A DNA stretch of 64,000 nt, taken from assembly GCA_015061615.1 (NCBI GenBank), contig SUWE01000001.1:1-64000 (forward strand), read 5' to 3'. The stretch comes from Lentisphaerota bacterium. Lineage in GTDB: Bacteria > Verrucomicrobiota > Lentisphaeria > Victivallales > Victivallaceae. The translations under genes were made by a program, and so were the position numbers. The notes beneath the pieces are model-generated. The model was not told where the DNA came from and did no database searches. It was given only the letters and a program-made list of their open reading frames with translations. This document shows positions 42,416-49,475 of the stretch, one piece after another. The stretch's first letter is position 1, and every line of letters starts with the position of its first letter.

Positions 42416-42619
42416 ATGGAAACTTACGAAGATCATAACTCTTGCCATTGCCACACTTGCAAGCATTTTCAAACCGATGTTGCTCTCAGCAACGGCAAAC
42501 CGTGTCGTTTTGTCGGGAATTGCTTGCACCCGAAACGGTTTGGCTTTCGCCGAGATGCTGACGATCAATGCCCTGACCACAAATTTGCAGACTGGACTAA
42601 AGCAGAGGTGGTGGAATGA
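42416..42619 (+). CDS. Small Cys/His-rich phage protein
   Basis: A 67-aa protein with HCHTCKHF, CRFVGNCLHPKRFG and CPDHKF, a Cys/His arrangement typical of small treble-clef or zinc-ribbon proteins. Overlaps the next gene by 4 nt. A ribosome binding site (AAGGGAT) lies ~11 nt upstream. No function assigned. Confidence 0.6.
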   Translation: METYEDHNSCHCHTCKHFQTDVALSNGKPCRFVGNCLHPKRFGFRRDADDQCPDHKFADWTKAEVVE

Positions 42620-42822
42620 TTTATCTTATCAACAAACAGAATTTCCGAACGGAGGGTATTCTGGAAAAGCGTGGCGTTTGTGCTGATCAATGTCCATGGA
42701 ATCCGCTTCCGATATATCGCACCCCACGCCATAGATGCGCGTTGCATCTTGAGGATATTACCGATAACAAGCAATGTAACGCTTGCAAAGAGTACACCAA
42801 AGACCATAAAAAGGCGCAATAA
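42616..42822 (+). CDS. Small Cys-rich phage protein
   Basis: A 68-aa protein with four Cys (GVCADQCPW, HRCALHL, KQCNACKEY) and a basic tail. It starts inside the previous gene's stop (ATGA). A very short frame of 20 codons (42824-42886) follows directly and may also be translated. Function unknown. Confidence 0.55.
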   Translation: MIYLINKQNFRTEGILEKRGVCADQCPWNPLPIYRTPRHRCALHLEDITDNKQCNACKEYTKDHKKAQ

Positions 42823-42879
42823 TATGGATAATTTGCACCGTTTTTTCATGTTTATAGGGGCAGGCAATGCGGAAAAGAG

Positions 42880-43017
42880 ATGCTAACACGCATATTGTAC
42901 GAAGAGCGATTAAAAGCACTGGAGCGATTTGAAAAAGAACACGCTGGCAGTATTGCGATCATTGACAGAGTTATTACTCAATCACAGGAAAACAAACAAT
43001 GGAACTCAAAGAATTAG
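42880..43017 (+). CDS. 45-aa phage protein
   Basis: A 45-codon frame starting MLTRILYEERLKALERF, an amphipathic helix rich in Glu/Arg/Lys. GGAAAAGAG lies directly upstream and the frame overlaps the next gene by 19 nt, in keeping with the tight packing of this operon. Short length makes it less certain. Confidence 0.45.
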   Translation: MLTRILYEERLKALERFEKEHAGSIAIIDRVITQSQENKQWNSKN

Positions 43018-43388
43018 TACCGCCACCTGAAGTGTGCGCGAAGATCCCGATCGGGGAATTTAAGGATAGTTTTGCGGTTTATCTGGTTACAGCGGTCAAT
43101 ATGGATAAACCCCTTGACATATCCAAACAAAGCTTTGAGCTTATGCCACGGGGTACAGCAGAGCGATTGCTCAACAGCGGATGCGAAGCGCAAGTGCTGC
43201 GGGCGATTTGCCCTGCACCGACATTACAGGAGATTATGGCAGAGTTACCAGCGCTGTCCGAAGTGTTTTGGAGCGACTTCAACGATGGCAGTAAATTATG
43301 GATGGTAGCAAATAGCAACTATGAAAGCAACCCAAACACAGCCGCCCTTGAGCAATGGCTGTTTGAGAAAGGATATAATAAGCTATGA
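42999..43388 (+). CDS. Phage protein, function unknown
   Basis: A 129-aa soluble protein with an acidic, Pro-rich N-terminus (KELVPPPEVCAKIPIGEF) and the stretch GFEKGYNKL-like at the C-terminus (LEQWLFEKGYNKL). No domain recognised. Overlaps the neighbours at both ends (4 nt with the next gene), so it belongs to the 41733-43636 operon. Confidence 0.6.
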   Translation: MELKELVPPPEVCAKIPIGEFKDSFAVYLVTAVNMDKPLDISKQSFELMPRGTAERLLNSGCEAQVLRAICPAPTLQEIMAELPALSEVFWSDFNDGSKLWMVANSNYESNPNTAALEQWLFEKGYNKL

Positions 43389-43636
43389 CAAAACCCAAAC
43401 ACATCTGCCCGCATTGCGGAGGTGATCTGTCGGAGTTTGTGTCTGACTTGCAACGCAACCGGGGGAAAGTCGGGGGATCGCAGCGGACAACGGCGAAACT
43501 TGCCGCCCAGCGTGACAACATGGCGAAGTTAAACGCCTTATACACGCTGGAAAAACGCAAAGCCGCCGCTGCCAAACGTGCCGAAACAATGCGAAAGAAA
43601 AAGGAAAATTCTTTTGCCCCGTCGCTCAGTAAGTAA
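43385..43636 (+). CDS. Small phage protein with an N-terminal zinc knuckle
   Basis: An 83-aa protein with CPHCGGDLSEFV near the start and a long basic, Ala/Lys/Arg-rich helix (YTLEKRKAAAAKRAETMRKKK) that could bind nucleic acid. It is the last gene of the plus-strand operon; its 3' end overlaps the 3' end of the convergent large terminase by 11 bp. Confidence 0.6.
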   Translation: MTKPKHICPHCGGDLSEFVSDLQRNRGKVGGSQRTTAKLAAQRDNMAKLNALYTLEKRKAAAAKRAETMRKKKENSFAPSLSK

Positions 43637-44927
43637 ACGCTGCTGCCCCTCCGTCTGATGCTTCGCCGCTGCCGCCGTCAGCAAGTTCGGCCATCGCCCA
43701 AACAAGAGCATCAAGCCGGTCAGGGGATTTTTCGCCGTCCGAGCCGGTAAAGTTGCACATCTGATCTTCGAGCAGCTGAAATTCTCCGGCATGGTGTACT
43801 CTGCCTTTTTCATACAGTGCCGCCACTGGTTCAGCCCTGAGTATCTTGCCTCTGGTTGCCCGGACCGCAGAAAAAGCGACCTGATCATCAATATTGCGAA
43901 TGACCGTTTCAACCATATCGCCGCCGTTGTTGACTTCGGCAATGATCCGGTCGGCAGAGTAGTAATCATATACCTCTATTGCCGTGTTCGCCCATTCAGT
44001 CGGAGATCCTTTCAGTGAAAAATCATCCAGCACATAAAAATGATCGTCCGCTCCGTTTCTGCCATACTTTACCCCGGCGGCAATGATGCCGGTTTCATCG
44101 CTTTGGTCGGTGGAGGTAACAGCCGGGTCAATGGCAACCACGATCCGGTCGAGTTCATCCGGGTTGATATTATGCACCCGGTACGGATTGATCATTGTTG
44201 AGCGTTTCCAGAGAGCATTTGCGCTATCGTCTTGCCAGTCACCGTCAAGGAAACGAGCGCGTTTGCGTGCAGAGAGGGATTGAAGTTGCGCAATGTATGT
44301 ATCGGAAAGGTTGGCAAGGTTATCAATTGGGTTCATCCGCATCGAGCAATAATTCTCCGGGTGAAGCAATGGCGTATTGTCGGCGGGGTTCAAACCTTCG
44401 ACAAAAAGTTTATAAGACCAATGCGTTTTCCCGACGGGGTTTTCATCGTAAAAAAAGCGGTTGCGGATGCGGATGCACTTTTGAGCGTTCCGGCTGTATG
44501 CAGTTTCAACCTGATCGTAACTCAATTCCGATATCTCGTTAAAATACATTGTTGCATATTCGTTGCCGAGAATTTTATCTCCTTCGTCAAGACCGCCAAA
44601 CCATATTTCAGAGTTATTGGGGATTTTTGCGTAAAAAAGCGACTTGTTGAGTGTGTACGGAACTTGAGGAAAACAAACTTTCATCACCTTTGGAAAGGTG
44701 TCGTTGATTATGGATTTATTTGCCATTGCGAAAAATTTCCGCAGAATACAATGACGGCTCTCCGGTTCGAGAATTGCCCGAGCGACGATTGCCCAGATGT
44801 TGATAAAGGTTTTTCCGGATCGTGAACCGCCAAAAAGAAGAGTGTGCAAAGCATCCCCGCCAAGCAAAAGTTTAGCTTGCTGCTGAACCGGGGTCGGTCG
44901 AAACGTACTTTGCGGAGGTGTAATCAT
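43626..44927 (-). CDS. terL: Phage terminase large subunit
   Basis: A 433-aa packaging ATPase/nuclease. Walker A GGSRSGKT is at residues 33-40, a Walker B/coupling region is near MYFNEISELSYDQ, and the RNase H-like nuclease carries its Asp residues in VVAIDPAVTSTDQSDETG and in PDRLDALVWA, with a further acidic residue in IIAEVNNGGD. It cuts concatemers and drives DNA into the head through the portal. Same strand as the small terminase, 3 nt downstream. Full length. Confidence 0.93.
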   Translation of the reverse strand: MITPPQSTFRPTPVQQQAKLLLGGDALHTLLFGGSRSGKTFINIWAIVARAILEPESRHCILRKFFAMANKSIINDTFPKVMKVCFPQVPYTLNKSLFYAKIPNNSEIWFGGLDEGDKILGNEYATMYFNEISELSYDQVETAYSRNAQKCIRIRNRFFYDENPVGKTHWSYKLFVEGLNPADNTPLLHPENYCSMRMNPIDNLANLSDTYIAQLQSLSARKRARFLDGDWQDDSANALWKRSTMINPYRVHNINPDELDRIVVAIDPAVTSTDQSDETGIIAAGVKYGRNGADDHFYVLDDFSLKGSPTEWANTAIEVYDYYSADRIIAEVNNGGDMVETVIRNIDDQVAFSAVRATRGKILRAEPVAALYEKGRVHHAGEFQLLEDQMCNFTGSDGEKSPDRLDALVWAMAELADGGSGEASDGGAAAFTY

Positions 44928-44930
44928 TTG

Positions 44931-45473
44931 TCACCCCCAGCTTTCATCTACTCCCAGATTCACGATAATCGGAGCCGCCAGAGGTGAGCCGTCTTTGCCG
45001 GAGAGTTCCATCGATGCCTTGTCAGAATATTTCCGTGGATGCAGCTTACCGCAAGCCCACTTTCTTGCATCGATTTGCAACCGGGTGCGGTTGCTGTCTT
45101 CGAGTGAGCCGGAGCAGTTGTCGGCAAGTTCGATGACCTCGTCTGCGTAAAAATCTGCTTGCCTTTCCCGCGCCCGCGCGTACCTCTCCGCGAACTCTTC
45201 ATCTTTCGATAACTGCGAATATACCGAAGATTGCACAATCAGGTTATCCCGACAAACAGCAGAAAGGGATTTGCCCTTGGCAATTTCTTCGCAGATAAGG
45301 TCTTTTATTGTTTCAGTAATAATTCCGGAGCAGATTGCACTTTGTCGATGTTTGCGCTGTTTTTTGGCGGGAGTTTTTACAGCCTTTTTTCTCTCTTTCT
45401 TCGGCTGGTATTGGTCGATACCTTCGACTGCTTCGCCGTTGGCAAGGTGCATAGCGGATTGAGCGATTGACAT
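44931..45473 (-). CDS. terS: Phage terminase small subunit-like protein
   Basis: A 180-aa protein with a basic linker (KKERKKAVKTPAKKQRKHR), a helix-turn-helix-like segment (IAKGKSLSAVCRDNLIVQSSVYSQLSKDEEF) and an oligomerisation region (YARARERQADFYADEVIELAD). This fits small terminases that recognise the packaging site and present DNA to TerL. The gene directly precedes terL. The C-terminal GKDGSPL...VNLG tail is also typical. Confidence 0.75.
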   Translation of the reverse strand: MSIAQSAMHLANGEAVEGIDQYQPKKERKKAVKTPAKKQRKHRQSAICSGIITETIKDLICEEIAKGKSLSAVCRDNLIVQSSVYSQLSKDEEFAERYARARERQADFYADEVIELADNCSGSLEDSNRTRLQIDARKWACGKLHPRKYSDKASMELSGKDGSPLAAPIIVNLGVDESWG

Positions 45474-45512
45474 GGTGACGGTGTTCCTTTTTTGGGTGAT
45501 GTTGATTTTTTC

Positions 45513-45538
45513 TTTTCCACCGAATGGAGATTTGTCAA
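45513..45538 (-). promoter_or_regulatory. Phage TTGACA element upstream of terS
   Basis: The minus strand reads TTGACAAATCTCCATTCGGT, sharing TTGACAA-T--CATT with the portal and 45637 elements. It is ~40 nt upstream of the terS start, without a recognisable -10 box. Confidence 0.4.
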
Positions 45539-45557
45539 CCTCCCGCCTGTTTTGTCT

Positions 45558-45591
45558 ATGTGTATTTTAATAACATAACTGTAATACACAT
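45558..45591. promoter_or_regulatory. 9-bp inverted repeat between terS and the gene at 45681
   Basis: ATGTGTATT (45558-45566) and AATACACAT (45583-45591) are perfect complements 16 bp apart. The spacing resembles the operator-like repeat at 41607-41649. Confidence 0.45.
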
Positions 45592-45636
45592 CCCTCACCC
45601 TATATCCCTCTCCCTTGTTTGTTTTGAAATAAAAAG

Positions 45637-45660
45637 TTGACAATTTACCATTGAACGGAA
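45637..45660 (+). promoter_or_regulatory. Phage TTGACA element upstream of the gene at 45681
   Basis: TTGACAATTTACCATTGAAC (from 45637) nearly matches the portal-gene element. It is followed by AAAGGAG and the start, with no -10 box visible. Confidence 0.45.
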
Positions 45661-45680
45661 AGAAAGGAGCAATTTGGATT

Positions 45681-46178
45681 ATGGCGTGTGACGGAAATTG
45701 TGCCAAATGCCCGGTACAATGCGGGGCAAGCAAAATTATGGAAAAGATCAACAGTAAACCGGAAGACGTGAATCCGGATAAACCTCAAATCGCAAAGGAA
45801 CAAAAGACCATGAGTGAAGAGATCGTAAAAGCCGCCGGATGCGGCGCACCGAAAGAGCCGGAAGAAATCAGACAAAATGCCGCAATCTTGCGCCTTGCCG
45901 AAAAGGTTGAAGGGCTTGGTAAAGGAGATGCGTTCACAAACAGCCATAAGGCAACAATGAACATCACGATGGCACTTGCTATTTCAGCGATGGTGCTTGC
46001 CGGAATTGCGATCGGAATATGCTTGTATTTGGCGAAAGGTATCTCCGATGCGGACAAAAACGCCGCCTGTGCGGTCGATCTGGCGACCAAAGCCAGCATC
46101 AGTGCCACCGCCGCCGAGGATCGCGCAAACAAGAACTTTGTTTATCTGCGTGATATGAAGCGTGATTCCCGCCATTGA
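45681..46178 (+). CDS. Single-pass membrane phage protein, Cys-rich N-terminus
   Basis: A 165-aa protein. The N-terminus CDGNCAKCPVQCG holds four Cys, then an acidic linker and a helix precede one membrane segment (ITMALAISAMVLAGIAIGICLYL, ~110-132) and an Ala-rich helical tail. The topology could suit a holin or spanin-like lysis factor, but no lysin gene is nearby and the Cys cluster is unusual for either. The ATG at 45681 follows AAAGGAGC by 11 nt. It stands alone on the plus strand at the right edge of the phage remnant. Confidence 0.6.
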   Translation: MACDGNCAKCPVQCGASKIMEKINSKPEDVNPDKPQIAKEQKTMSEEIVKAAGCGAPKEPEEIRQNAAILRLAEKVEGLGKGDAFTNSHKATMNITMALAISAMVLAGIAIGICLYLAKGISDADKNAACAVDLATKASISATAAEDRANKNFVYLRDMKRDSRH

Positions 46179-46180
46179 TC

Positions 46181-46250
46181 ACGAGATGTCACGTGACGAC
46201 ACGTGATGCCACGTGACCACACAGTGAAAGACAGTGATTCACCGTGCCAC
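46181..46250. repeat. Seven helically phased 10-bp repeats
   Basis: Starting 2 nt after the last phage gene, consecutive 10-mers read ACGAGATGTC, ACGTGACGAC, ACGTGATGCC, ACGTGACCAC, ACAGTGAAAG, ACAGTGATTC and ACCGTGCCAC. The core AC(G/A)(T/G)(G/T)GA recurs once per helical turn, as in iteron arrays or cooperative protein-binding sites. Confidence 0.7.
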
Positions 46251-46255
46251 AAAGC

Positions 46256-46310
46256 ACCCTCCGGGGGCGGAAAACAGGAAAACCAGAAACCTATCTGCTC
46301 CCCGGAGGGT
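46256..46310. repeat. 11-bp inverted repeat
   Basis: ACCCTCCGGGG (46256-46266) and CCCCGGAGGGT (46300-46310) are perfect complements around a 33-nt loop. It could be a hairpin terminator, part of an origin together with the 10-bp array, or a recombination site. Confidence 0.6.
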
Positions 46311-46315
46311 AAATG

Positions 46316-46337
46316 TTACATACAACATTACATACAA
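46316..46337. repeat. Direct repeat TTACATACAA
   Basis: Two perfect 10-bp copies at 46316-46325 and 46328-46337, one helical turn plus 2 bp apart, between the phage remnant and the tRNA genes. Possible attachment or binding site; nothing else supports this. Confidence 0.45.
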
Positions 46338-46395
46338 GCAAGTCAAAATAAATCCCGCTGAAATTTAAGTTTTCAGCGAGAAGTTACAAAAATAT

Positions 46396-46480
46396 TGGTA
46401 CCGGAGGTGGGACTTGAACCCACACGTACTGGGTACACCAGATTTTGAGTCTAGCGCGTCTGCCATTCCGCCACTCCGGC
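46396..46480 (-). tRNA. tRNA-Leu (anticodon CAA)
   Basis: The minus strand reads GCCGGAG at the 5' acceptor arm, pairing with CTCCGGT. The anticodon loop is CTCAAAA within the stem CTAGA/TCTGG, there is a long variable arm (class II) and a T-arm GTTCAAGTC. The CCA end is encoded (46396-46398). It decodes UUG. It flanks the phage remnant, though no duplicated tRNA end is seen at the other side. Confidence 0.95.
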
Positions 46481-46491
46481 AAAAAAAAAGA

Positions 46492-46568
46492 TGGTAGCGG
46501 GTCCCAGACTCGAACTGGGGACCTGCGGATTATGATTCCGACGCTCTAACCAACTGAGCTAACCCGCC
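46492..46568 (-). tRNA. tRNA-Met (anticodon CAT)
   Basis: Minus strand; the acceptor arm GGCGGGT pairs with ACCCGCT, the D-arm is AGCTCAGTTGGTTAGAGC, the anticodon loop ATCATAA, the T-arm GTTCGAGTC and the CCA is encoded. The overall form fits an elongator methionine tRNA; an Ile tRNA with modified CAT cannot be fully excluded. It lies 11 bp upstream of the tRNA-Leu gene, so both are probably cotranscribed. Confidence 0.92.
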
Positions 46569-46597
46569 ACATCATGTGTATAAAATACATGCTTTTT

Positions 46598-46630
46598 TGA
46601 TTTTTTCAAGTTATTTTTTGAAAAAAATCA
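46598..46630. terminator. A/T-rich inverted repeat between tRNA and araC
   Basis: TGATTTTTTCAA (46598-46609) and TTGAAAAAAATCA (46618-46630) form a near-perfect stem just past the regulator stop. T-rich flanks on both sides suggest a weak bidirectional terminator. Confidence 0.4.
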
Positions 46631-46642
46631 GCTTTTTTTCGT

Positions 46643-47428
46643 TCAAACAGTGTTTTTATGCCCTGTACGGTGGAATTTTCTGAACGCAGTCGGGGTTGAA
46701 CCGTACCGGCGGAAAAATATTCTTCTGAAATATGCCGGGTCATTGAATCCGCATTCATTGAGTATTTCTTTTATGGAGCTATTCGTGTTTTGCAGCAGTT
46801 TTGCCGCATGTTCCACCCTTGTCCGGTTTACTTTGGCTGTAAATGTTTCCCCGGTGTGATGCTGAAATATCCTGCCGAGATATTCCGGATTGCAATGCAG
46901 TTTTCCGGCGGCGGCGGCAAGGCTCAACTCCTCCGGAAAATGGAGTTTTATCAACTCTTCCGCCTGCCGTACCAGTTGCGGACAGCGTTTTTCCGGTGAC
47001 AGCGGCTGTGTCGTTTTCGCAAGTTCCCGGAAAATCAGTTCCAGCAGCAGTGAAAGGATTTTTTTATCCACCTCTACCGCATCCTGCTCCGCAAGAAAAC
47101 TTTGAAAATATATTGCCAGCTGTTCCGGATTTGCCGTATGACCGGATGACGGAAGGTTTTCCGGCAACTCCTCTTCTGTGATAAAGTGCAGCCAGTAAAA
47201 AGTCAACCCCGGCGGATAATCTCTCACGCCTCCGTGTTTTCTTCCTTTGCGCAGCAGCAGATAATCACCCGGATGCAGTTCAAAAAGTTTTTCTTCCTCG
47301 AACATTGTCAGCGAACCTTTGATGCAGAATATCAGTTCACTGCTTTCAATGGTGCGCACCTCATGACGGCCTTTGCCGCGGGATATGAAACGTCCGCCGT
47401 TGAGCGGTACAGCGTTAAAATCATTCAT
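46643..47428 (-). CDS. AraC-family transcriptional regulator
   Basis: A 261-aa regulator. The N-terminal cupin (SSELIFCIKGSLTMFEEEKLFELHPGDYLLLRKGRKH) probably senses a sugar. The C-terminal AraC DNA-binding domain has two helix-turn-helix units (LSLAAAAGKLHCNPEYLGRIFQHHTGETF and SIKEILNECGFNDPAYFRRIFFRRYGSTPTAFRK). It is divergent from the GH127 gene, starting ~100 bp away, so it most likely regulates that gene and perhaps the nearby carbohydrate genes. The start MNDFNAV is preferred because an AAGGAG lies upstream, though at a long 13-nt spacing. Confidence 0.9.
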   Translation of the reverse strand: MNDFNAVPLNGGRFISRGKGRHEVRTIESSELIFCIKGSLTMFEEEKLFELHPGDYLLLRKGRKHGGVRDYPPGLTFYWLHFITEEELPENLPSSGHTANPEQLAIYFQSFLAEQDAVEVDKKILSLLLELIFRELAKTTQPLSPEKRCPQLVRQAEELIKLHFPEELSLAAAAGKLHCNPEYLGRIFQHHTGETFTAKVNRTRVEHAAKLLQNTNSSIKEILNECGFNDPAYFRRIFFRRYGSTPTAFRKFHRTGHKNTV

Positions 47429-47466
47429 TGTCGGTTTTTGTCTCCTTTTTATATAAAATAGTCTTC

Positions 47467-47495
47467 TTGCAGAAAAATGCAAGCTGTGCTATGTT
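47467..47495 (+). promoter_or_regulatory. Promoter of the GH127 gene
   Basis: TTGCAG (47467-47472), a 17-bp spacer and TATGTT (47490-47495) lie just upstream of the GGAGGTG ribosome binding site. The weak -35 fits activation by the divergent AraC-type regulator. Confidence 0.55.
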
Positions 47496-47525
47496 AAAAA
47501 TAAGGCAAAAATGGAGGTGCCCGCT

Positions 47526-49376
47526 ATGAGAAAATTCAAAAACGTTCCTATCACCGCTGTCAAACTGCATGATAAATTCCTCGCGCCCCGCGTGGAAACC
47601 TGTATAAAAGTCACCATTCCTTCCGCTTTGGCAAAGTGCCGCGAAACCGGCCGTATCGATGCTTACAAACTCGATTGGAAACCCGGCAAAGGAGACTGCC
47701 CCCATGTTTACTGGGATTCCGATGTGGCAAAAGTTCTTGAAGGTGTTGCTTATTCACTTGCCCAGTCCCCCGATGCGGAACTTGAAAAATATTATGATGA
47801 ACTTGTCGATCTTATCGTTTCCGCCCAGCAGCCCGACGGTTATTTGAATGTCCACTTCACCGTTGCCGATCAGGATAAACGCTGGAAAGATCTCATGCTC
47901 AAACATGAATTGTACTGTGCCGGTCACCTCATGGAAGCCGCTGTCGCCGGTTTTGAAATGCTCGGCAAACGGAAATTCCTCGACGCCATGTGCCGTTTTG
48001 CAGACTATATCGACTCTCTTTTCGGCGAAGGTGAAGGCAAACGCCCCGGAATCCCCGGACACCAGGAAATCGAACTTGCCCTTATCAAACTCTACCGTGT
48101 GACAGGTAATGAGCGGTATTTGAAACTTTCCAAATATTTTATTGACTTCCGCGGGCAGGATCCTGATTTCTTCCAGAAGGAAAACGGGATCGGCGAACCC
48201 CCGGTCATGAAACAGGTGCATCTGCCGGTCCGCGAACAGACCAAAGCCTCCGGTCATGCGGTGCGTATGATGTATATGCTTTGCGGAATGGCGGATGTCG
48301 GTGAGGAAACCGGTGATGAATCTCTGCTTGATGCCTGCAAAACTATCTACAACAATATCGTCAACCGCCAAATGTATATCACCGGCGGGATCGGTTCCAA
48401 CTGGTGGCATGAAAACTTTACTTCAGACTACGATCTGCCCAACGGTTCCAATTCCTACTCCGAAAGCTGTGCAAGCATGGCGTTGGCACTTTTTGCCCGC
48501 AGAATGGCGTATATTACCGGCGAAGGAGCTTATGTCGATACCATTGAAAGAGCGTTGTTCAATACCGTTCTTGCCGGAATCAGCTTGCATGGCGATGATT
48601 ACTTTTACTCCAACTATCACGAAATCAATGATAACTACATTCCGTATCACAGCGGTGCCAGAGTACGTCAGAAGTGGTTCTTCTGTTCCTGCTGTCCGAC
48701 AAGTTACTGCCGTTTTCTCACCCAGATACCGCAATTTATCTGGAACGAAGATAACAATGGCGGTGTTTACCTGAATATCCCCGTTGCCAATACCCTTGAT
48801 TACGGAGATAAACTTATTGAAGTTTCCGGCGGATATCCTGAATCAGGAAATGTTAAGGTCACCGTGAAAAAAGGCGGCGCTTTTGCTCTGAATATCCGTA
48901 TTTCCGGATTTGCAAAATCTGTAAAATTCCGTTTGAACGGAGCAGAGGTTTCTGCACCGGTTCAGAATGGTTACGCTCTTTTTGAACGCAAGTGGCAGAC
49001 TGGCGATACCGTTGATTATGATATGGATATGCCTTTTGAACTTATGCGCAGCAACAGCCGTCTGACGGAAAATCTCGGCAAAGTCGCCATTACCCACGGC
49101 CCTGTTGTTTATTGCTGTGAAAATACCGATAATATTGCCGATGTCCGCGATCTTTGTATCGACAGCGAAACAGAGTTTGTCCTCAAAGAGGTCAACGGTT
49201 TGGGAAAATGTGCAATGGCTGTTGAGTGCGACGGCTTTGCCGCTGAAGATCGCGGAGAAGCTCTTTATGATTCCGCTCCCCGCCGTTTGAATCGTTGCAA
49301 AATCACCGCCATTCCCTACGGATTGTGGCAGAATCGCGGAGAAACGAATATGGCTGTCTGGATGGTTGAAAAGTAA
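47526..49376 (+). CDS. Glycoside hydrolase family 127 (beta-L-arabinofuranosidase-type)
   Basis: A 616-aa cytoplasmic (no signal peptide) GH127/DUF1680 enzyme. Known members release beta-L-arabinofuranose using a zinc-bound Cys nucleophile. The likely ligands and nucleophile are in SYSESCASMALALFAR (E, C) and WFFCSCCPTSYCRFL (Cys pair). Other family marks are LDWKPGKGDCPHVYWDSDVAKVLEG, GHQEIELALIKLYRVTG and a C-terminal beta-sandwich. The start follows GGAGGTG by 6 nt. It is paired with a divergent AraC regulator. A cytoplasmic site means an arabinose-containing oligosaccharide is imported first. Confidence 0.9.
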   Translation: MRKFKNVPITAVKLHDKFLAPRVETCIKVTIPSALAKCRETGRIDAYKLDWKPGKGDCPHVYWDSDVAKVLEGVAYSLAQSPDAELEKYYDELVDLIVSAQQPDGYLNVHFTVADQDKRWKDLMLKHELYCAGHLMEAAVAGFEMLGKRKFLDAMCRFADYIDSLFGEGEGKRPGIPGHQEIELALIKLYRVTGNERYLKLSKYFIDFRGQDPDFFQKENGIGEPPVMKQVHLPVREQTKASGHAVRMMYMLCGMADVGEETGDESLLDACKTIYNNIVNRQMYITGGIGSNWWHENFTSDYDLPNGSNSYSESCASMALALFARRMAYITGEGAYVDTIERALFNTVLAGISLHGDDYFYSNYHEINDNYIPYHSGARVRQKWFFCSCCPTSYCRFLTQIPQFIWNEDNNGGVYLNIPVANTLDYGDKLIEVSGGYPESGNVKVTVKKGGAFALNIRISGFAKSVKFRLNGAEVSAPVQNGYALFERKWQTGDTVDYDMDMPFELMRSNSRLTENLGKVAITHGPVVYCCENTDNIADVRDLCIDSETEFVLKEVNGLGKCAMAVECDGFAAEDRGEALYDSAPRRLNRCKITAIPYGLWQNRGETNMAVWMVEK

Positions 49377-49414
49377 TCAACATTATCCGGCATAATGACT
49401 GCCGCAAACAAAAG

Positions 49415-49448
49415 AAGCGCACCCTGTTGTCGAGAGCGGGGTGCGCTT
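49415..49448. terminator. Bidirectional intrinsic terminator
   Basis: AAGCGCACCC (49415-49424) pairs with GGGTGCGCTT (49439-49448). A T-rich stretch follows on the plus strand (TTTGATTTTT) and on the minus strand (CTTCTTTTGTTTG), so it can end both the GH127 gene and the convergent aldolase gene. Confidence 0.85.
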
Positions 49449-49475
49449 TGATTTTTGCAATTATTTCTTACTTTA

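Noticed and set aside
37388-46340. Complete, active prophage
   Set aside because: Terminase, portal and capsid genes are present, but integrase, tail, replication and lysis genes are not visible, and at least three genes are truncated. No matching attachment repeats were found at the two edges.
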